A stretch of DNA of 64,000 bases, taken from assembly GCA_019722365.1 (NCBI GenBank), contig JADFUC010002313.1:806001-870000 (forward strand). Reading direction: 5' to 3'. The first letter of the stretch is position 1; each line of letters starts with the position of its first letter. The notes below the pieces were generated by a model. It did no database searches, was not told the origin of the DNA, and saw only the letters and a list, made by a program, of their open reading frames with translations. The position numbers and the translations under genes are program-made. Origin of the DNA: Lithospermum erythrorhizon (Eukaryota > Streptophyta > Magnoliopsida > Boraginales > Boraginaceae). Positions 35,301-48,300 of this stretch are shown piece after piece.

Positions 35301-38300
35301 TTGAATATTTAACATCTCTCATATGAAGGAAAACTATATGAATATTTGTACATTTATCTTCTGACACTATCTTTTCTCCTCTTTGACAGCGCTCGCTGAA
35401 GGTTTGAGAACACTCCCAGTGACATACTGACATTTGGAAATCTTTAGGTGGCATTAGTTAATATCTTACTTAATTCTTCAATTGATCCTTCTTTACTAGA
35501 TAAAGAGACGTGTCTTAGGTGAAGGTCACCCTGACTATGCTGAAACATTGTATCATCTTGCTAATGTAATGCCTAAATAGTTCTTCCGTATGGTATACTT
35601 ATCTTTTTATGAGTTTATTGTATCCATATATGTTTCAGTTTTTCTTATTTATGGTAACACATATTTAAACATTCAGGTTCTTTATCTCCAAGGGAACGAA
35701 AATGATTCCGAGGCTTTAGTTCTGGACTCCGTTCGAATTCTTGAGGTACATTGATTTGTTTGAAGATACACTTATACATTGTTTTCTGCACTATGATCTC
35801 CTATTAGTTCTTGGTTGTTAGAGATTGCTTATGAGTAGTTACACCTCTATTTGTTTTTTTGAAAATGTCAGGAAGGTGGATTAGGAGCATCTCCTACTTG
35901 TATTAAGAGAATGCAGTTTCTGGCGCAGGTTTTATGTGTTCACAGATTCATTCTGTAGTATGCTTATCCATATCGCATTTCAGCATTGGAAAGAGTTGTT
36001 TCTTTCTGTTACAGTCTCAATTGTTAAGTAAAAAAATATATACGATCTTTACTGGAGATTGGCAATTTTCAGTCCCTAGTTTATGTAATAGCTGAAATTG
36101 TCAATATATACATCAGCAATAAACTTTGTTGATAAGAGTGCTATAAATATGAATATGTATTTTTGTTATTGAATTCGAACTATGAAATACTACAGGTTGT
36201 TAAGCGTGATTATATCTGAAGATTGATATAGTAATACAAGTTTTATTAGTCAAAGAGGTAAAGATTAATATATACACAGTAAATAATGCTTTTATTTCGG
36301 CATGTATTTGTGTGATATGGTCCGTATTTTTTATTGACCATCGGATAGTGTTTAGATGTATCAGAATTGAAATGTAGACTTGACACTTCTGAAATAGTTA
36401 TGTTTCAAGTGCTTTGTTTGCCAAGTTCTTTATATTCATGTTACCTGCACTACTCATTTTCTTGTATAATACGGAGTAATAGATAATGAGTGTAATATAT
36501 GCAGGAATATTTGCTGAGTCAAGATATAACTAAATGCTATGTATCAAATTGTTTTGTTTGAATAGTAATTAAGTTCCTGACTGTGATACTGGCTTTATAT
36601 TTCCTCGGCTATGGTTCAAAAGTTCCTACCAGAACTAAATATGCACGACACATACCTGTATTGTGTTATATCCAAAAGTAATTAATGATCGCTACAGAGC
36701 CCCTACTGTGAGGTGATGGCGGGTTTAAACTTTCTTTTCCTAATTGCGCTTCCTTTTTGCTGTCTTCTACAGATATATGCCAAGTCCAACAGATTTGCAG
36801 AGGCTGAAAACATGCAAAGAAGGATTTTGCACCTTATTGAACTATCAAAGGTGTGGCTTCGTCCTAATTTTGTTTTCTAGGTGTGGAAATTGCAATGTGT
36901 TGAGTGTTTTCTTTTGGGTAGCCGGTAGCTTACGGGTATATGCTATAACACCAATAAGCTCCTAGTCCAAACTTGTTTACGATGAATCTCTCAGTCAAGA
37001 AGTTTCTGGCATGATTCTTGCTATGAGATATTTTCTTTCCTAAATATAGCTTAGGATCTTACAGTTCCGAATATCATGACCGTCATGCCCCCTCTATTTG
37101 ATCTCATGCCATAGTTACAAATGTTAATATTGTAATACTTTTTTAGTCTCATACTCTCAATGCATTTCCAATTTGTTAATCTTTGTGACTTGATTGTTCC
37201 TACAGGGATGGAACTCTCTGGATACAGTAATTGCAGCTGACCGCCTTTCCGTCACATTACAGTCAGCAGGCAGCTTGAAGGAAGCTGAAGATCTTATGGA
37301 AAGGTGAATATGTATCTATTTGAATGGTGATGCATGCACTGACCAAAAAACCACCAAATGGTAACTTAGGCATTAAAACTGTTGCAGATGTCTTGCTGCA
37401 AGGAAGACTTTACTACCTGAAAACCATATCCAGGTTTGCGCTAATGGTCCCAATAGCTTGACCAATGATAAACATGTTCCCTATATAACAAAAACAGGAG
37501 TACTATTTACTACATATAATGCATGTTCACCTCAATTTAAAATACAGAGGTCATTTAACCATATAATCACATGTTCATTTAATTAGATTAGTTATTGAAA
37601 AAAAACATTTGTTATAAGCACATTAACTTAAATGCATTAGAATAAGGGAAAACAGTAGCATCAATGGATGAAATACTGGATGAACTGCAACTATAGCCTC
37701 TTACTGGTTCTATTATTCATTTTGTTATATTATTTTCTTAATACACATTAATTTATTTGTCTTTTTTCTGGTCTTTTGAGAGATTTCAACTTGCTTTAGG
37801 CTTGCTTTCCGTTTTTATTTTTTATAAAATTACAAATGCATTCTCTTGTTATAGATTGCTGCCAACATTGTTAACATTGCTTCAGTTAAAAAGCTCAAAT
37901 TTGACCAGCTGAGGAAGACCAACATTTCTCAAGCAATGACAGAGCTTGAGAAAGCAAAAGCTCTTTTTAACAATTCAATAAGGTGCATTTTAATCTTTAT
38001 TAACTTGCTTTCGCAGGTTTTCCTACCTATTGATCTTATTTCTACCTTGTGATTTTATTCATACCTTTTGATCTTACTATAACTTCAACACACTTTAACT
38101 GATTTTCCTCCCTTGTCTTGTTCTCCAAAATTATTATCTTTCTACGGATCCTAGATTATTAACTTGTAGCATTTCAATTTCAGATAATTTTTACTATAGA
38201 AGTTTTAAATATGCTTCAAAATCAATAGGTAGCAGAGCTCTACACTACTGAAAATTGTCTTGGAATGCTCTTTCTTTGATTTGTTTCACTAGAGTGTAGA

Positions 38301-40740
38301 GTTAATACATCTATTAATATTAATTTTCAGATGGGTGATACTAAAAAAGCACGTCACTCTGAATTTCCTCCCATTTACTAAATACTTCTGAACCAAGTTT
38401 ATCCCTTAATATTTTATCCTTGTTCTCCAGCAACTTTTGTTTGTCTTTTTGTTTCACATCTTAAGATAATTTTTGGAGTTGGTGTCATGTTATGCTTTTT
38501 TTTTGTTACATTATGTTCATGATTGGGAACATCGACACAATTATCAGCAGTTCATTGACAAGTTGTTACATGGCACTCAGCAATGTGGGCAGTTACTAAC
38601 TGTTCTAACTGTTTTGGCCTTTAGACCATGAGGTATGTATATATAAATATATACTGTTAGGGGATCATTATAAGAACATGATACTGTCTTGAAGCTGATT
38701 ACTGTGGCAATTTGTTCGTGGTTCACACATTTGGGAACTATTATATATATTTTTCTTATGGGTTTCTAGTTCCAACATTTACAGCGGAATTATATCAACA
38801 ATTTATAAGGAGTTTATTCTTGCTTCTGGGATTAACATCAATATATCTGTTCATATTAGGTTGTGTCATGAACTGCAAGTTCAATCCAAAAAGCAGGAAG
38901 GGATGCAGAAATCTGATGCAGTATCAGCACGAATTCGGAAGGACAGAGATTGGGCAATGATAATACTGGTCAGTTTCCCATACTCCTCTAACTTCTTGCT
39001 TTATCATACTGCATGAACAAATTGCTAATCTCGCAAGTATTTTGTAGCAACGACTATCATTTGCTAAGATAAATGTGGTTCCTCTGTTTGAATTTTGAGG
39101 AGGTATTTGACTTTCCTGGTCTAACAAATTTGATCTTTGACTAAGTGTTGTCATTAGTTTAATTAACATTTTAGTGAAAAATATAGGATTTTGTAGTAAT
39201 TAAAATATTCCCTCCATCATATGAAGATTGTCTAATTTCACTCTTTTTACATTTTTCATAACTTATCTCATTTGATCAATTCTTACATGCATTTTATGAA
39301 ATAGGCCAACTTTAACAAGTGTGAAAGACGGAGGGAGTATATTCTAACATGGAAATATTTTTCGACAATTTCCAAAAAAGAGAAGGAAACTGTATTAATT
39401 TTTAAAGCCACATTGTACATTTGACCAAGAAAAGACAACTTATTAATAACCGAAGGAGTGCTTCGTACGATTGGGGTAATATAGTCTAGTCAGAGTTTTC
39501 TTCCCTGAAATCGTTGAATTTTTAGAGGATAAATGTATCCTTGATAATTAATTTTTGACAAGGATACCCCAGTTCTGGTTTTAACTTTTAAATGCTTACG
39601 TATATTAAACCATGCACCTCTACTGTTTTTCCTTACGTTGATGTAAGCACATGATTACTAAAATAAAACAGAGAACTCGTATACCTTTTCTTAGCTCATA
39701 CAGTTTAATATAAGCACATGATTACTTTTAAATGATGTAAGCACATGATTACTTTTAAATGATCACAGTTGCTTTCTTGATTTTCCTGCAGTTGCAATCA
39801 TATCATAATCTTGCATGGGTAGAAACTGCTGAAATGGAAGTCCAAGACTCGGGGGTAAATTTGTATTGATGTTCTATTTATTACATTGTTTTGTATAGCT
39901 TAATTGCATATCTACCAAAAGGTGTGCCCTTGGTTTTCCTTGCATTTGTCAGCATTGTTAATTGCTATCTTTTGTTTCCATTTCCCTAGTATGGAGTGAA
40001 ACATTTTCTCTGGTTCTAGGATGTAATGGTATAAATCAAAATGACTATTACACTACCTATCTATTGTGAAGTAATAAAAAGTATTTGCACTTCATCTGGG
40101 TGCAAGGCTAAGTGCCCCATCTCAACCGCTAGCCTCATTAGATTCATTGGGCCATGTTGTATTGTTGACAATTGCCTGTTTACCACAATCCAATCATTTT
40201 TTATTGGCTATTTGAAATGAATTTATTTAATTTTCTACCTCATTATTCTGAATACTATAATTCTGTGATTTGGGTCCTCTCTGGAACTTCCCTCAGAAAC
40301 AGGATTTTCTACTTGTGGTTGAGAACACACTTCATAGATGCATTTCTGCGTACACAGAGGTATGTTTGTAGCTGTTGTGATCGATTTAAGTGCAGTATTT
40401 AGACATTCTGATAGTACCGAGTATTATTTATCAACAGGCGAGGCTGATTATAGATTACTTTACTTAACATCATTGTAATTCTATTGACTTATGTTTCGCA
40501 TTTCTCACTTCATTTGGTTACAGAGAATTGATTATTTGTTCTTCACTTCTAAGATGTTCTTCCATGTATATTCAGTATGAAACTCTGGTTCAGACTCCCG
40601 CTTCTCCTGAAGTCAAAGCTCAATATATTCTTTGCTTGAAGAATCTGTCTACTTTCCTGTGCGAAAAAGCTAGCATGGGCGAGCCTACCAAACTTAACTT
40701 GGAGGAGATCAAGAGAGAAATCAAGCGTGTAGAAAGCTAA
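32383..40740 (+). CDS. Kinesin-light-chain-like TPR protein
   Basis: Sixteen exons join in frame to 504 residues: 32383-32494, 32690-32871, 32977-33081, 33879-33979, 34468-34546, 35500-35565, 35677-35745, 35872-35928, 36773-36850, 37206-37303, 37388-37433, 37855-37982, 38860-38968, 39792-39854, 40303-40359 and 40576-40740. From residue ~99 the protein is a chain of TPR repeats like those of kinesin light chain, for example NNVAELYRVTKEFDKAEPLY, HNLGQFYIVQQKLEHARVSY and HPDYAETLYHLANVLYLQGN. TPRs are protein-binding scaffolds; the partner is unknown. A long helical segment (TELEKAKALFNN to KDRDWAMII) and a final repeat follow. It resembles the Arabidopsis kinesin-light-chain-related single-copy type. 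The start was chosen because a TAA precedes the ATG in frame. The N-terminus (GWIFLSAQAAIMNFTPALAE) is hydrophobic and may target an organelle. Exon 15 is supported only by splice sites and phase. Confidence 0.85.
39208..39337. mobile_element. Stowaway MITE in a TPR-gene intron
   Basis: A 130 bp element runs from TTCCCTCCATC to GACGGAGGGAG, whose inverted form is CTCCCTCCGTC, the Stowaway end. It is flanked by TA on both sides. Inner arms (GATTGTCTAATTTCACTC and the inverted copy of AACAAGTGTGAAAG) are partly complementary. Confidence 0.75.
39708..39766 (+). repeat. Short direct repeat in a TPR-gene intron
   Basis: TAAGCACATGATTACTTTTA occurs twice in tandem about 27 bases apart, and a third, shorter copy (TAAGCACATGATTACTAAA) lies at ~39643. 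Non-coding. Confidence 0.7.
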
Positions 40741-42919
40741 CTTTCAACATCAGGAGGCCCCAAGCTTGATTAGTAATGGTAATGATATACTTCGAGAATA
40801 AACAATCATCCAAGATGATCCACCAATTTTGGCTAGGAAGTAGGAAGATCACCTTATGAGGAGGTTGATTGTGCAAACACTTTTAACTTATTTTGTGAGA
40901 CCTAAATCATCTATTTCACCAATATTCTGAAACGTTGAGGCGATGTGTGTTTCCAGTGACACCATCATTTATAGTGAATGATACTGGTACCCAACAAAAT
41001 ATCATTGTTCATTTCTTGTTACTATTTCATTAATATATCTCTTGTAAATTTGGACCATTTATCATCACAATTAACTTTGACTAAACCCTGGTTTCAACCT
41101 ATTTTCCTCAATTTTTTTGCCATACCTTCGAAACCCTAACATCGTTCTCGCAGCCTAACTACGCAATTCTGCTTACAACTCTCAACAACAGTTTACTTAA
41201 TTGTCTGTTAATAATGATCTCAATTCTCAAAGTATATCTAAATAATTTTAAAAAATAAACTTGACCATATTTTTACTTTGAGAACGAGATAAAATAAAAG
41301 ATTAAATAAAGGAAGCAGTTTATGGATTTGCATTAATAGTCTGGTTTAACTAATGTTCATTTAATATTAAATATACGAAATTTTAATGTAAAAATAGATT
41401 ACTGCATTGTTAAAATATCTGAATTTCTAGATAGTACAAATTGAAAAAATTTAAAAAAGTGTACCAAGAATTATTTTATTCACTTAATTAAAATGTTATT
41501 ATTAAATTAGTTAAATAAGTTAGTCTGATTACTTAAAGTTACAAATAACTATATGAGTGACATTAATAATTTTTTATTGAAAATGGTACATATTACCTAA
41601 AATGTACCAAAAGAAAAAGAAAATATATCAAAATGATATAATTTATTTTAATTATTAATAAGCAATTTAATGAAATAGCAGCCAATGAGGCAATGCTTTG
41701 CCAATAAACATATATTTCTTATAATCGAATACTAACAATAAACTAGATATCTATCTCACACTCATGAACAATTATCTAATACATACAACTATAATTCTCT
41801 TGGGGCCATATTCATTTCGCATCACTTAACAAAACTAACTTTTTGCATCAATTTTGAAATAAAGTTAATTTTTTATAATTTCAATATACGCTTTTCCTTT
41901 TATGGTTTTACTTTATTTATGGGTTTTTGAAATTATTTAAAATCATTGACTCATCATGTCATAAATTGAAACGTTATTTGTACTACTTAAAATAAGGAAA
42001 CAAAGGGTTCCATAGGCCATGTTATTTTAATTAGTTCTTTAAAAGGTAAACTGGTGTGATCTTGACCCTAATGCTTCCTTTGTTGACAGCTCAATGCTAG
42101 TTGCTCTTGGACATCGACAAGCCCACTTTGGTTACGGTTTGTTATAATTGTTTGCATGTTATTGAACATTTTAGTGTTTTTGTAATGTACCTTCTATAAA
42201 TTGAACTATATATCTGCCGAATTTTGAGGTCGGCATTGGTAAATAAAGTAGTTAAATTTAAATGCTCCCTAATCAAGGTTTGGATTTATGTATTTATGTT
42301 TATGCAGATTATGTTCACTTAATAATTTAATTGAAGAATTTTTGAATAATCCTTAAAACTAGGTTTTAGTCAGCGGATAGTTTTGTTCAAATGTAGAGAG
42401 TTAAGCAGTCAGGAGATTTTGGCAGCAAAGGGATTTGATTCAATAGTATAAATTATTAAGAATATTTTAATTAAAACTCAAAGTAATATATAGATTGATT
42501 TAAAGTGGGTTAAGTTATTTTGTGTGGGTAAAACCTCTTAGCTAAAGGATGGAGGAATATATAATTTATACTGTATATTCCGTATAATATAATCCTGAAC
42601 TTATAATATTATGGATTATATTATCATCAAACGATGGAGAGCATGTTTGAATGCTTGAAGCAAGGTGCTGTAGACAATTACTGCATAAGCAAAGATTTTA
42701 CAATATCAAATCACTAATTCAAACCCAAAACAACTTGAAAAGAAAAGCAATGCACCCATCTTAAACTCTAATCAAAATTCACTAAAATGAGTAGGCATGC
42801 AAATAAATCAAGATTTATCCTACAAAATACATAGATTCTCATCTAACAACTTACTAACTTCTACATTGCACAAACTCACACTCTACCATATATTTCAATC
42901 TTTCCAAATCAATGGATCT
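40741..42919. other. TPR-gene 3'UTR and AT-rich spacer
   Basis: The first ~300 bases look like 3' untranslated sequence. The remainder is very AT-rich, with no recognised gene, RNA or transposon end. The convergent aspartic protease remnant follows. Confidence 0.4.
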
Positions 42920-44244
42920 CCTGCAATCAACTTTTGCCGATCCACTCTTCTATTTGCAACATCAAACTCAACCCAAAGATTTTGCTGATGAAAATTTCCA
43001 ATAATATTACTTGCCCCAAACTTGCTGACCTCCCATACCAAAATATGGACCCTTCACCCATATCATCGATCAACCTATCTTTATTGGCCAATCCACCTTA
43101 TCAAATTCAAACACCTATCACCTATCATTTCTCCAATTTCCTCAAAGTTCTTTTGAATTAAAACCCATGTCCAATACCCCCATAAGCATACCTTCTTTAA
43201 TTTTTGCAACTAATCACAACTTCCTCCCTAACTTTATTATACGCGTCTTCAACCAAGAATGTATATTGTGTGCCTGAATCAATAATTGTTTGCCCTGATC
43301 CACCAGCATCAGGCAAAAAAACTTTTCTTGTAATGTTCAATCTTTTTCCACCAATTTTGATCCCAACTAATCCAACAGTGTATGCTAAAGGGTCCATGTT
43401 GGGCATTTGTCTACTTCTTGGAAAAGTTAATAAATCAATATATTGAAATTTATTAGAGTTTGGATTTTTACCAAGGTAAAAAGTCCCGGTGGGTAAATTT
43501 TTGGACTTATGTTGTCTGTTTGGGACACAGTAAGAGAATCTATGTACTTTTGCTTGAGAAACAAAAGATAATCTCCCTAGATTCATTCCTAAAATACCCT
43601 CAGCTTCCCCTGACTCAGCTGCACACCCTAGAATCAGAGGGGGGGTACTTTGGGAGTTTGAAAGTTCAAATTTTTCCCTTACAAGATTTCCTTCAGCTAA
43701 AGTACCATCAGCATGAAATATGAATAGTAACAAGCATTTGTTGATCACATGTTTAATAGGGAGGAGAGAAATCTAGATTCTTGGTTTGCATTGGATGGGT
43801 GCATGAGTGGAAAACAGAGAATGTTGAGGAGAGTGAAGGGTTAAAAGGTGATTTTGGGGGTGTTTTTTTGGGTTCTTTCTTGCATTGGATCCATGAAAGT
43901 TGACTACCTGTGTCCAACACCATTTGTTGTGGTTGTGGTGGTGTACCAATTGGGATGCTCACTATCAAAGCCATTGAATACTTAAATGATGCTTTGAAAT
44001 TGTATGTTGGAGATGATGAAGAAGTTGCTTTCTTTGGCGATGAGACTAGAGAGGATAGAAATGTGTTCTTGGAATTAGGAGAGTTTTTGGTTAGAGGAGA
44101 TGATGTTAAAGGGAAAGAAACTGAATCAAAGTGGTTAAAAGTTGGCTTCAATGGTTTTAAACTATGTGTTTCTTGAACTGAGAGGTAGCAAAAGTTGACA
44201 AGCATGAAGAGGAAAATGAAGATGTCAGAAGATGAAGAAGCCAT
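42920..44244 (-). pseudogene. Broken PCS1-type aspartic protease
   Basis: The minus strand encodes a plant pepsin-like (A1) protease in pieces. The first frame starts MASSSSDIFIFLFMLVNFC (signal peptide) and carries the first catalytic motif in VLDTGSQLSWIQCKK. It meets a TAA just after LDFSPPY (~43755). A different frame resumes with ADGTLAEGNLVREKFELS, ILGMNLGRLSFVSQAK and the second catalytic motif TIIDSGTQYTFLV, then stops at 43197. Beyond that, family-like pieces (RRYAYGGIGHG; FEEIGEMIGDR; GNFHQQNLWVEFDVANRR near 42935-42995) appear in shifted frames. Family members are one continuous ~430-450 residue protein, usually from a single exon. The damage is one or more stops and several 1-base losses. 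The TATA box is kept. Either a recent pseudogene or a gene spoiled by assembly errors. Confidence 0.8.
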
Positions 44245-44326
44245 TAGGAAGAAATTCATATAGAAGAAATCTATGAACAATGCAAATTCCCTCTTCTATT
44301 TTTTAGATTAATGTTTAGATTGAGAT

Positions 44327-44347
44327 TGGGGTGGGGTGGGGTGGGGG
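44327..44347 (+). other. G-quadruplex-type motif
   Basis: Four G runs of four or five bases are separated by single T residues (GGGG T GGGG T GGGG T GGGGG). It lies between the TATA box and the start codon of the protease remnant, so it would be in the leader; the RNA itself would be C-rich. Confidence 0.7.
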
Positions 44348-44392
44348 TGAAGTAGAGGAATGTAGTGACTAGTAAGGTGTGAAGTTGGTTGA

Positions 44393-44400
44393 TATTTATA
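44393..44400 (-). promoter_or_regulatory. TATA box of the aspartic protease remnant
   Basis: On the minus strand the bases read CACTATAAATATCAACC, about 150 bases upstream of the ATG at 44244. Its survival suggests the locus was expressed recently. Confidence 0.5.
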
Positions 44401-44404
44401 GTGT

Positions 44405-45450
44405 GGATTTGAAGAGGAAAAAACAACCGAAAGGCAAACGCGTTTTGATGTAGTAATTGATGAGTTTGGTGTATCTAATTGTCACAGTCTTAATCAGGGC
44501 ATTTTATGGATTTTCATCTTCATTTACAGCTTTCAGGATACACGTTTTTATTTAATGGTACTCCTTATTTATTAATGGAGTGCTTCTAGTTTACTGGCTA
44601 AAGTAGTCTTCTTGAGATATTTTATCCTTCTTTTCTAGATAAGACAATGACAAACAAATTTCATATCACTATTAGGATTTGAACTTATGATATTTTCCTA
44701 ATCACTACGTAGTATTATAACTTGTTATTATTACAATTATTATTGATGGTTTTTCTTACATGTATTGTATGACATTGATCTATGTTGTCGTTTTCTTTGG
44801 ATCGATACTTGAGAGCTGCTTTGTAGCGTCCTATGGTTGTTCATTGTTTTAAGTTTTGACAATTTTATTATTCCCCTGAATTCCACAATTTTTTTTTCAA
44901 TGGATGGGGATTTGTATATGTAATTAATGTTTCTAATTCCATATTTGTTATCTATAATATCTATATTTTTTGAACGTAAATTCCCAACTATGTGCATGAA
45001 CTATACTAAATTGTATAGCAATAATTAGAACATGAATGGTTTCCTTAGCACACTAAACTGTACAAAAGTATTGTTTAGGTATGCATATAATAATAATAAT
45101 ATAATATATTTTACAATTGTATATGGTCCAGAAAGTTTCTTATTTTGAGCTCTTTGTTTTTCCCTTTTTCTGTCCATTGATAATCTTTGTTTGTGCAGAT
45201 TCATGTGATTGACAAACGACTGAAAACAACAGCAAAAAAAAGTTTTACTCATTCTACCATTTTAATTCGAAAAATAAAGTTTGACTTACAAAAAATTGAA
45301 AGTATCTTAGTGCTATCCTTGCATGAAAAATTAGATTACCAAATGTGGCTAAGCACAATTATATATCAGTCCACCTAAACCAGTGGTGCTTAAGCAACAT
45401 TTTATTGAATATGAGTCATCTGATGTCCACTTAATTAACTGCATCATTAT
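44405..45450. other. Intergenic, no gene seen
   Basis: AT-rich sequence; short open frames on both strands have no recognisable motif. Confidence 0.35.
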
Positions 45451-48300
45451 TAATGAAATTCATAAGCAAAAGTTGATGGGGGTTATTTAAACATCAATCA
45501 TCATTTAATAAAGACTAGTCAGCATTTAACCGGCAATTATCGATGTAATTTGTCATCGTCGGCCAGGCTTTCAGGTCGTTTTGGGGTGGTCCACAGGTCC
45601 ATATCTGTCGGTTTACTGTTATGAAATAGTATTTTACTGACATAATGTAATGCAAAGAAAATTTTATTATGATAAGAGATTTTCAAAATAAAATCAACAG
45701 CAGGGAAAATTATCGGTCTCTGAGTTTTATCAAATGAAGAAAGATCAGTTAATAAACCTATAGATCATAACGTTCTTGTGATCGTGGGATGTAGACTGCT
45801 TGGGCAGTTTGGTCGGTGGGAGGCGGTATGAAACAAGGCGACTTGAGCTCGGCTAGAGCTTGCTTTGACAGTTGGATTTGGTTGTATAGGGCTGCAGGCT
45901 ATATGTGTCCTAGATGCAGTGCGGACTTGGATAGTCAAAGTCGAGGAGCCTTAAGCGATATTAACGTGTTTGGTTGTCTTTGGAGCAGTCTTGGAGTGCT
46001 TTGGAACGTCTCGGGTACATGTTGTTGGATGGACTTGCCTAACAGAGTGTCTTTGCGGTGTGAGGCTTCACTTTGCTTTTGGTAGGATTTAGGGATATAC
46101 CAGGTAGGACTTAGTAGGCAATATCTTAGCTATGCTGGTGGAGAACAATGCGGCGATATAGTCTTTGTTTTTTATGAGATTTGATTTGGGATGAGACTCA
46201 GGAGCTTGTAGGCTGTGGAGTGATATAGTAAAGTTGTTGAAGCAATGTACAATTCTTTGTTTTGTCTTCTGTGGCTGAAGCTAACGATGTTGTTGTAGAA
46301 TGGGGAACTGAGTGAGATTTGGCCTCGCCCGGATTTGATTTAAGTTGTAGACGATGTATGCTTAGCTTGATTGATTGAAGTTTTATTTTAGGCATTGAAA
46401 CAATATGCCTTACAACTTGCCTTTCTAATGACTTATTACTGATGAAGTGATGTGTCGATATGAAGGTGGATTCTCCCAGCATTAATGATAATCTTTGATC
46501 GACAGACGGGGGCTTTAAGCGATGTGTTTCATGTCTAGAAATCCTGCTAGGAAATTTGGATATTCGGTGTTCTATCTTTAAGCGATGAATCGAAGCGCGA
46601 GATTTTTCGGTGTTCATACGAGATTTATGAATGTCGAGAATTTATTTAGACTTTATTCACTTGAATATTGAGCGTTCTTGAAAATCGATGTGAGATTCTC
46701 CTTAGTTTACTTTTAACGAAGAATTACTACGTTTGTGCAGTAATATTGATCTTAGCCTATTTTGTTTTGCTGGATGTGTTCCGACCACGAAAGTGGGTGT
46801 TTTACTAACTGGCCGTTCTTAAATTTAACTTAGAAGATTTGAGGAGGTGCATTATACGTATTTTCTCCAAATGTTTCAGTATTTTCTTAATGAATTCTTC
46901 ATTGAATTTTTTGAAGAAATAAAGAGATATTATAAACCGGACATCATCTCGCCTCGATTGGTTTGGTTTAATTTCGGGTGGAAGCGCTTCTTTAGATTTG
47001 AATTTTTTGAAAGCGAGTCAAGACCGTGATTTTAGGAATTAATTTTTCCTCAAGTATTGATATGGGCACCTATTTTTATGAAAAAAGAGGTTAAGATCTT
47101 TTTTCTAGGTCAATAGCATTTCGTATTTGGCGAGAGCCTTTAGACCTTTATTTGAACCCCAAAACTTTTTGGGTTCCGTGACCCAAACTTTGAACCTCAA
47201 TTTTGAAATTGGGGCAAGTTCAATGTAATAAATTTGGGATTTTAGCGCCGAGGCATAAATTTAAATCTACATTAATTCGGGCTATTTTCTCGAAACTCTT
47301 GTTCGTGCAGGGTTTCATTTCAAATTTAAAGTTCGATCCAAGAACTACAGCACTTGCATTTCTTTGGTAAGCAGTTTGCATTAATTTAGTTAAATTAGAT
47401 GTAGTATTTTAAATAAATTTTCTTTGTACACTGCTAGCCCCCAAAGTAGGGGACTGTTTCATGAATTAAATAGAACCAATATTTTTCTACTGTGCTTAAC
47501 AAACTACTTTCTCATATAAACTTTCATGACTTTCTTGTAGCTTTAAATTGTCAATTTTTTCTTGGCCATACATAAATCACCTTATAAAACTTCATCATAA
47601 AACTTTTGCATAAACTTTCTTGTGTTTTTCTTTTTGTGCTTTTATACCCTCATAAAAGCTTTACTCCTTTAGACTTTTTGCCTCTTGAACTTTCACGGCC
47701 ATAAACTGGTGAAAGTTCGGAGAAAGTTTAAGGGAGTAGATGAGGTGTCGAAAAAAAGTAGTTAATTGAATTCGAGGGGCAAAGTTCAAGGAGAAAGTTT
47801 AGAGGTAGAGGTGAGGTAAGATGGTGGGGTGTCAAAGAATAAAAATGGGGTTCTCTTTAATTATAGCAAAAAATTTAATATCTTTGGTTTTAATTATTTA
47901 CGGCCAAAATAGTCGTTTATTGCTTGAGCAATGATAATTATAGGGACCGGGGATACGAAGCGATCGAAAGAAGTTTAGGGATTAACTTAGAAAATTCGCT
48001 TTGATAGTTGTGGGGCAAAATGAGAATTAGTATTTAAGCTAGTATTTATTAATTACGAATATAGAGGTCTTTCTGAAAAGAAAATGAATCGTTATAGAAT
48101 TGGCAAGGCGGCCAGGCTTGGATTAGATGCATTGTAGAGTGGCGGCAGGTTTTAATAAAAGGGAGTCCAAACGATATAAATGCCTGAGGAAAAATATAAA
48201 AGAATTTAGGGGCGAAACAGCCTTAATTTGTAAAAAAGTTAATTATAATTTTTGAAAAAATATTTAATAAATTAGATTTTTTGAAAATTAGGAGGCCGAC
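45451..48300. other. Unclassified, probably transposon-derived non-coding block
   Basis: Base composition shifts to G/T-rich with many CG dinucleotides (for example GGAGGCGGTATGAAACAAGG and GCGATGTGTTTCATGTC), unlike the AT-rich flanks. A 139-residue minus-strand open frame at 46198-46617 has no motif. At 47312 a GTGCAG acceptor-like site, a ~60 base segment and a GTAAGCAG donor-like site at ~47368 look like an internal exon of a non-coding transcript. Degenerate GGGTTCCGTGACCC-type palindromic words occur near 47170. This looks like an LTR or leader region of an unknown retroelement, but I found no ends. Confidence 0.3.

Noticed and set aside
43910..44176. Plus-strand frame opposite the aspartic protease remnant
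   Set aside because: Antisense reading of the protease; the minus strand carries the catalytic DTG motif.
46198..46617. 139-residue minus-strand open frame
   Set aside because: Rich in Ser, His and Lys with no motif, no promoter and no neighbours of similar kind; it lies in a block of unusual composition and is not supported as a gene.
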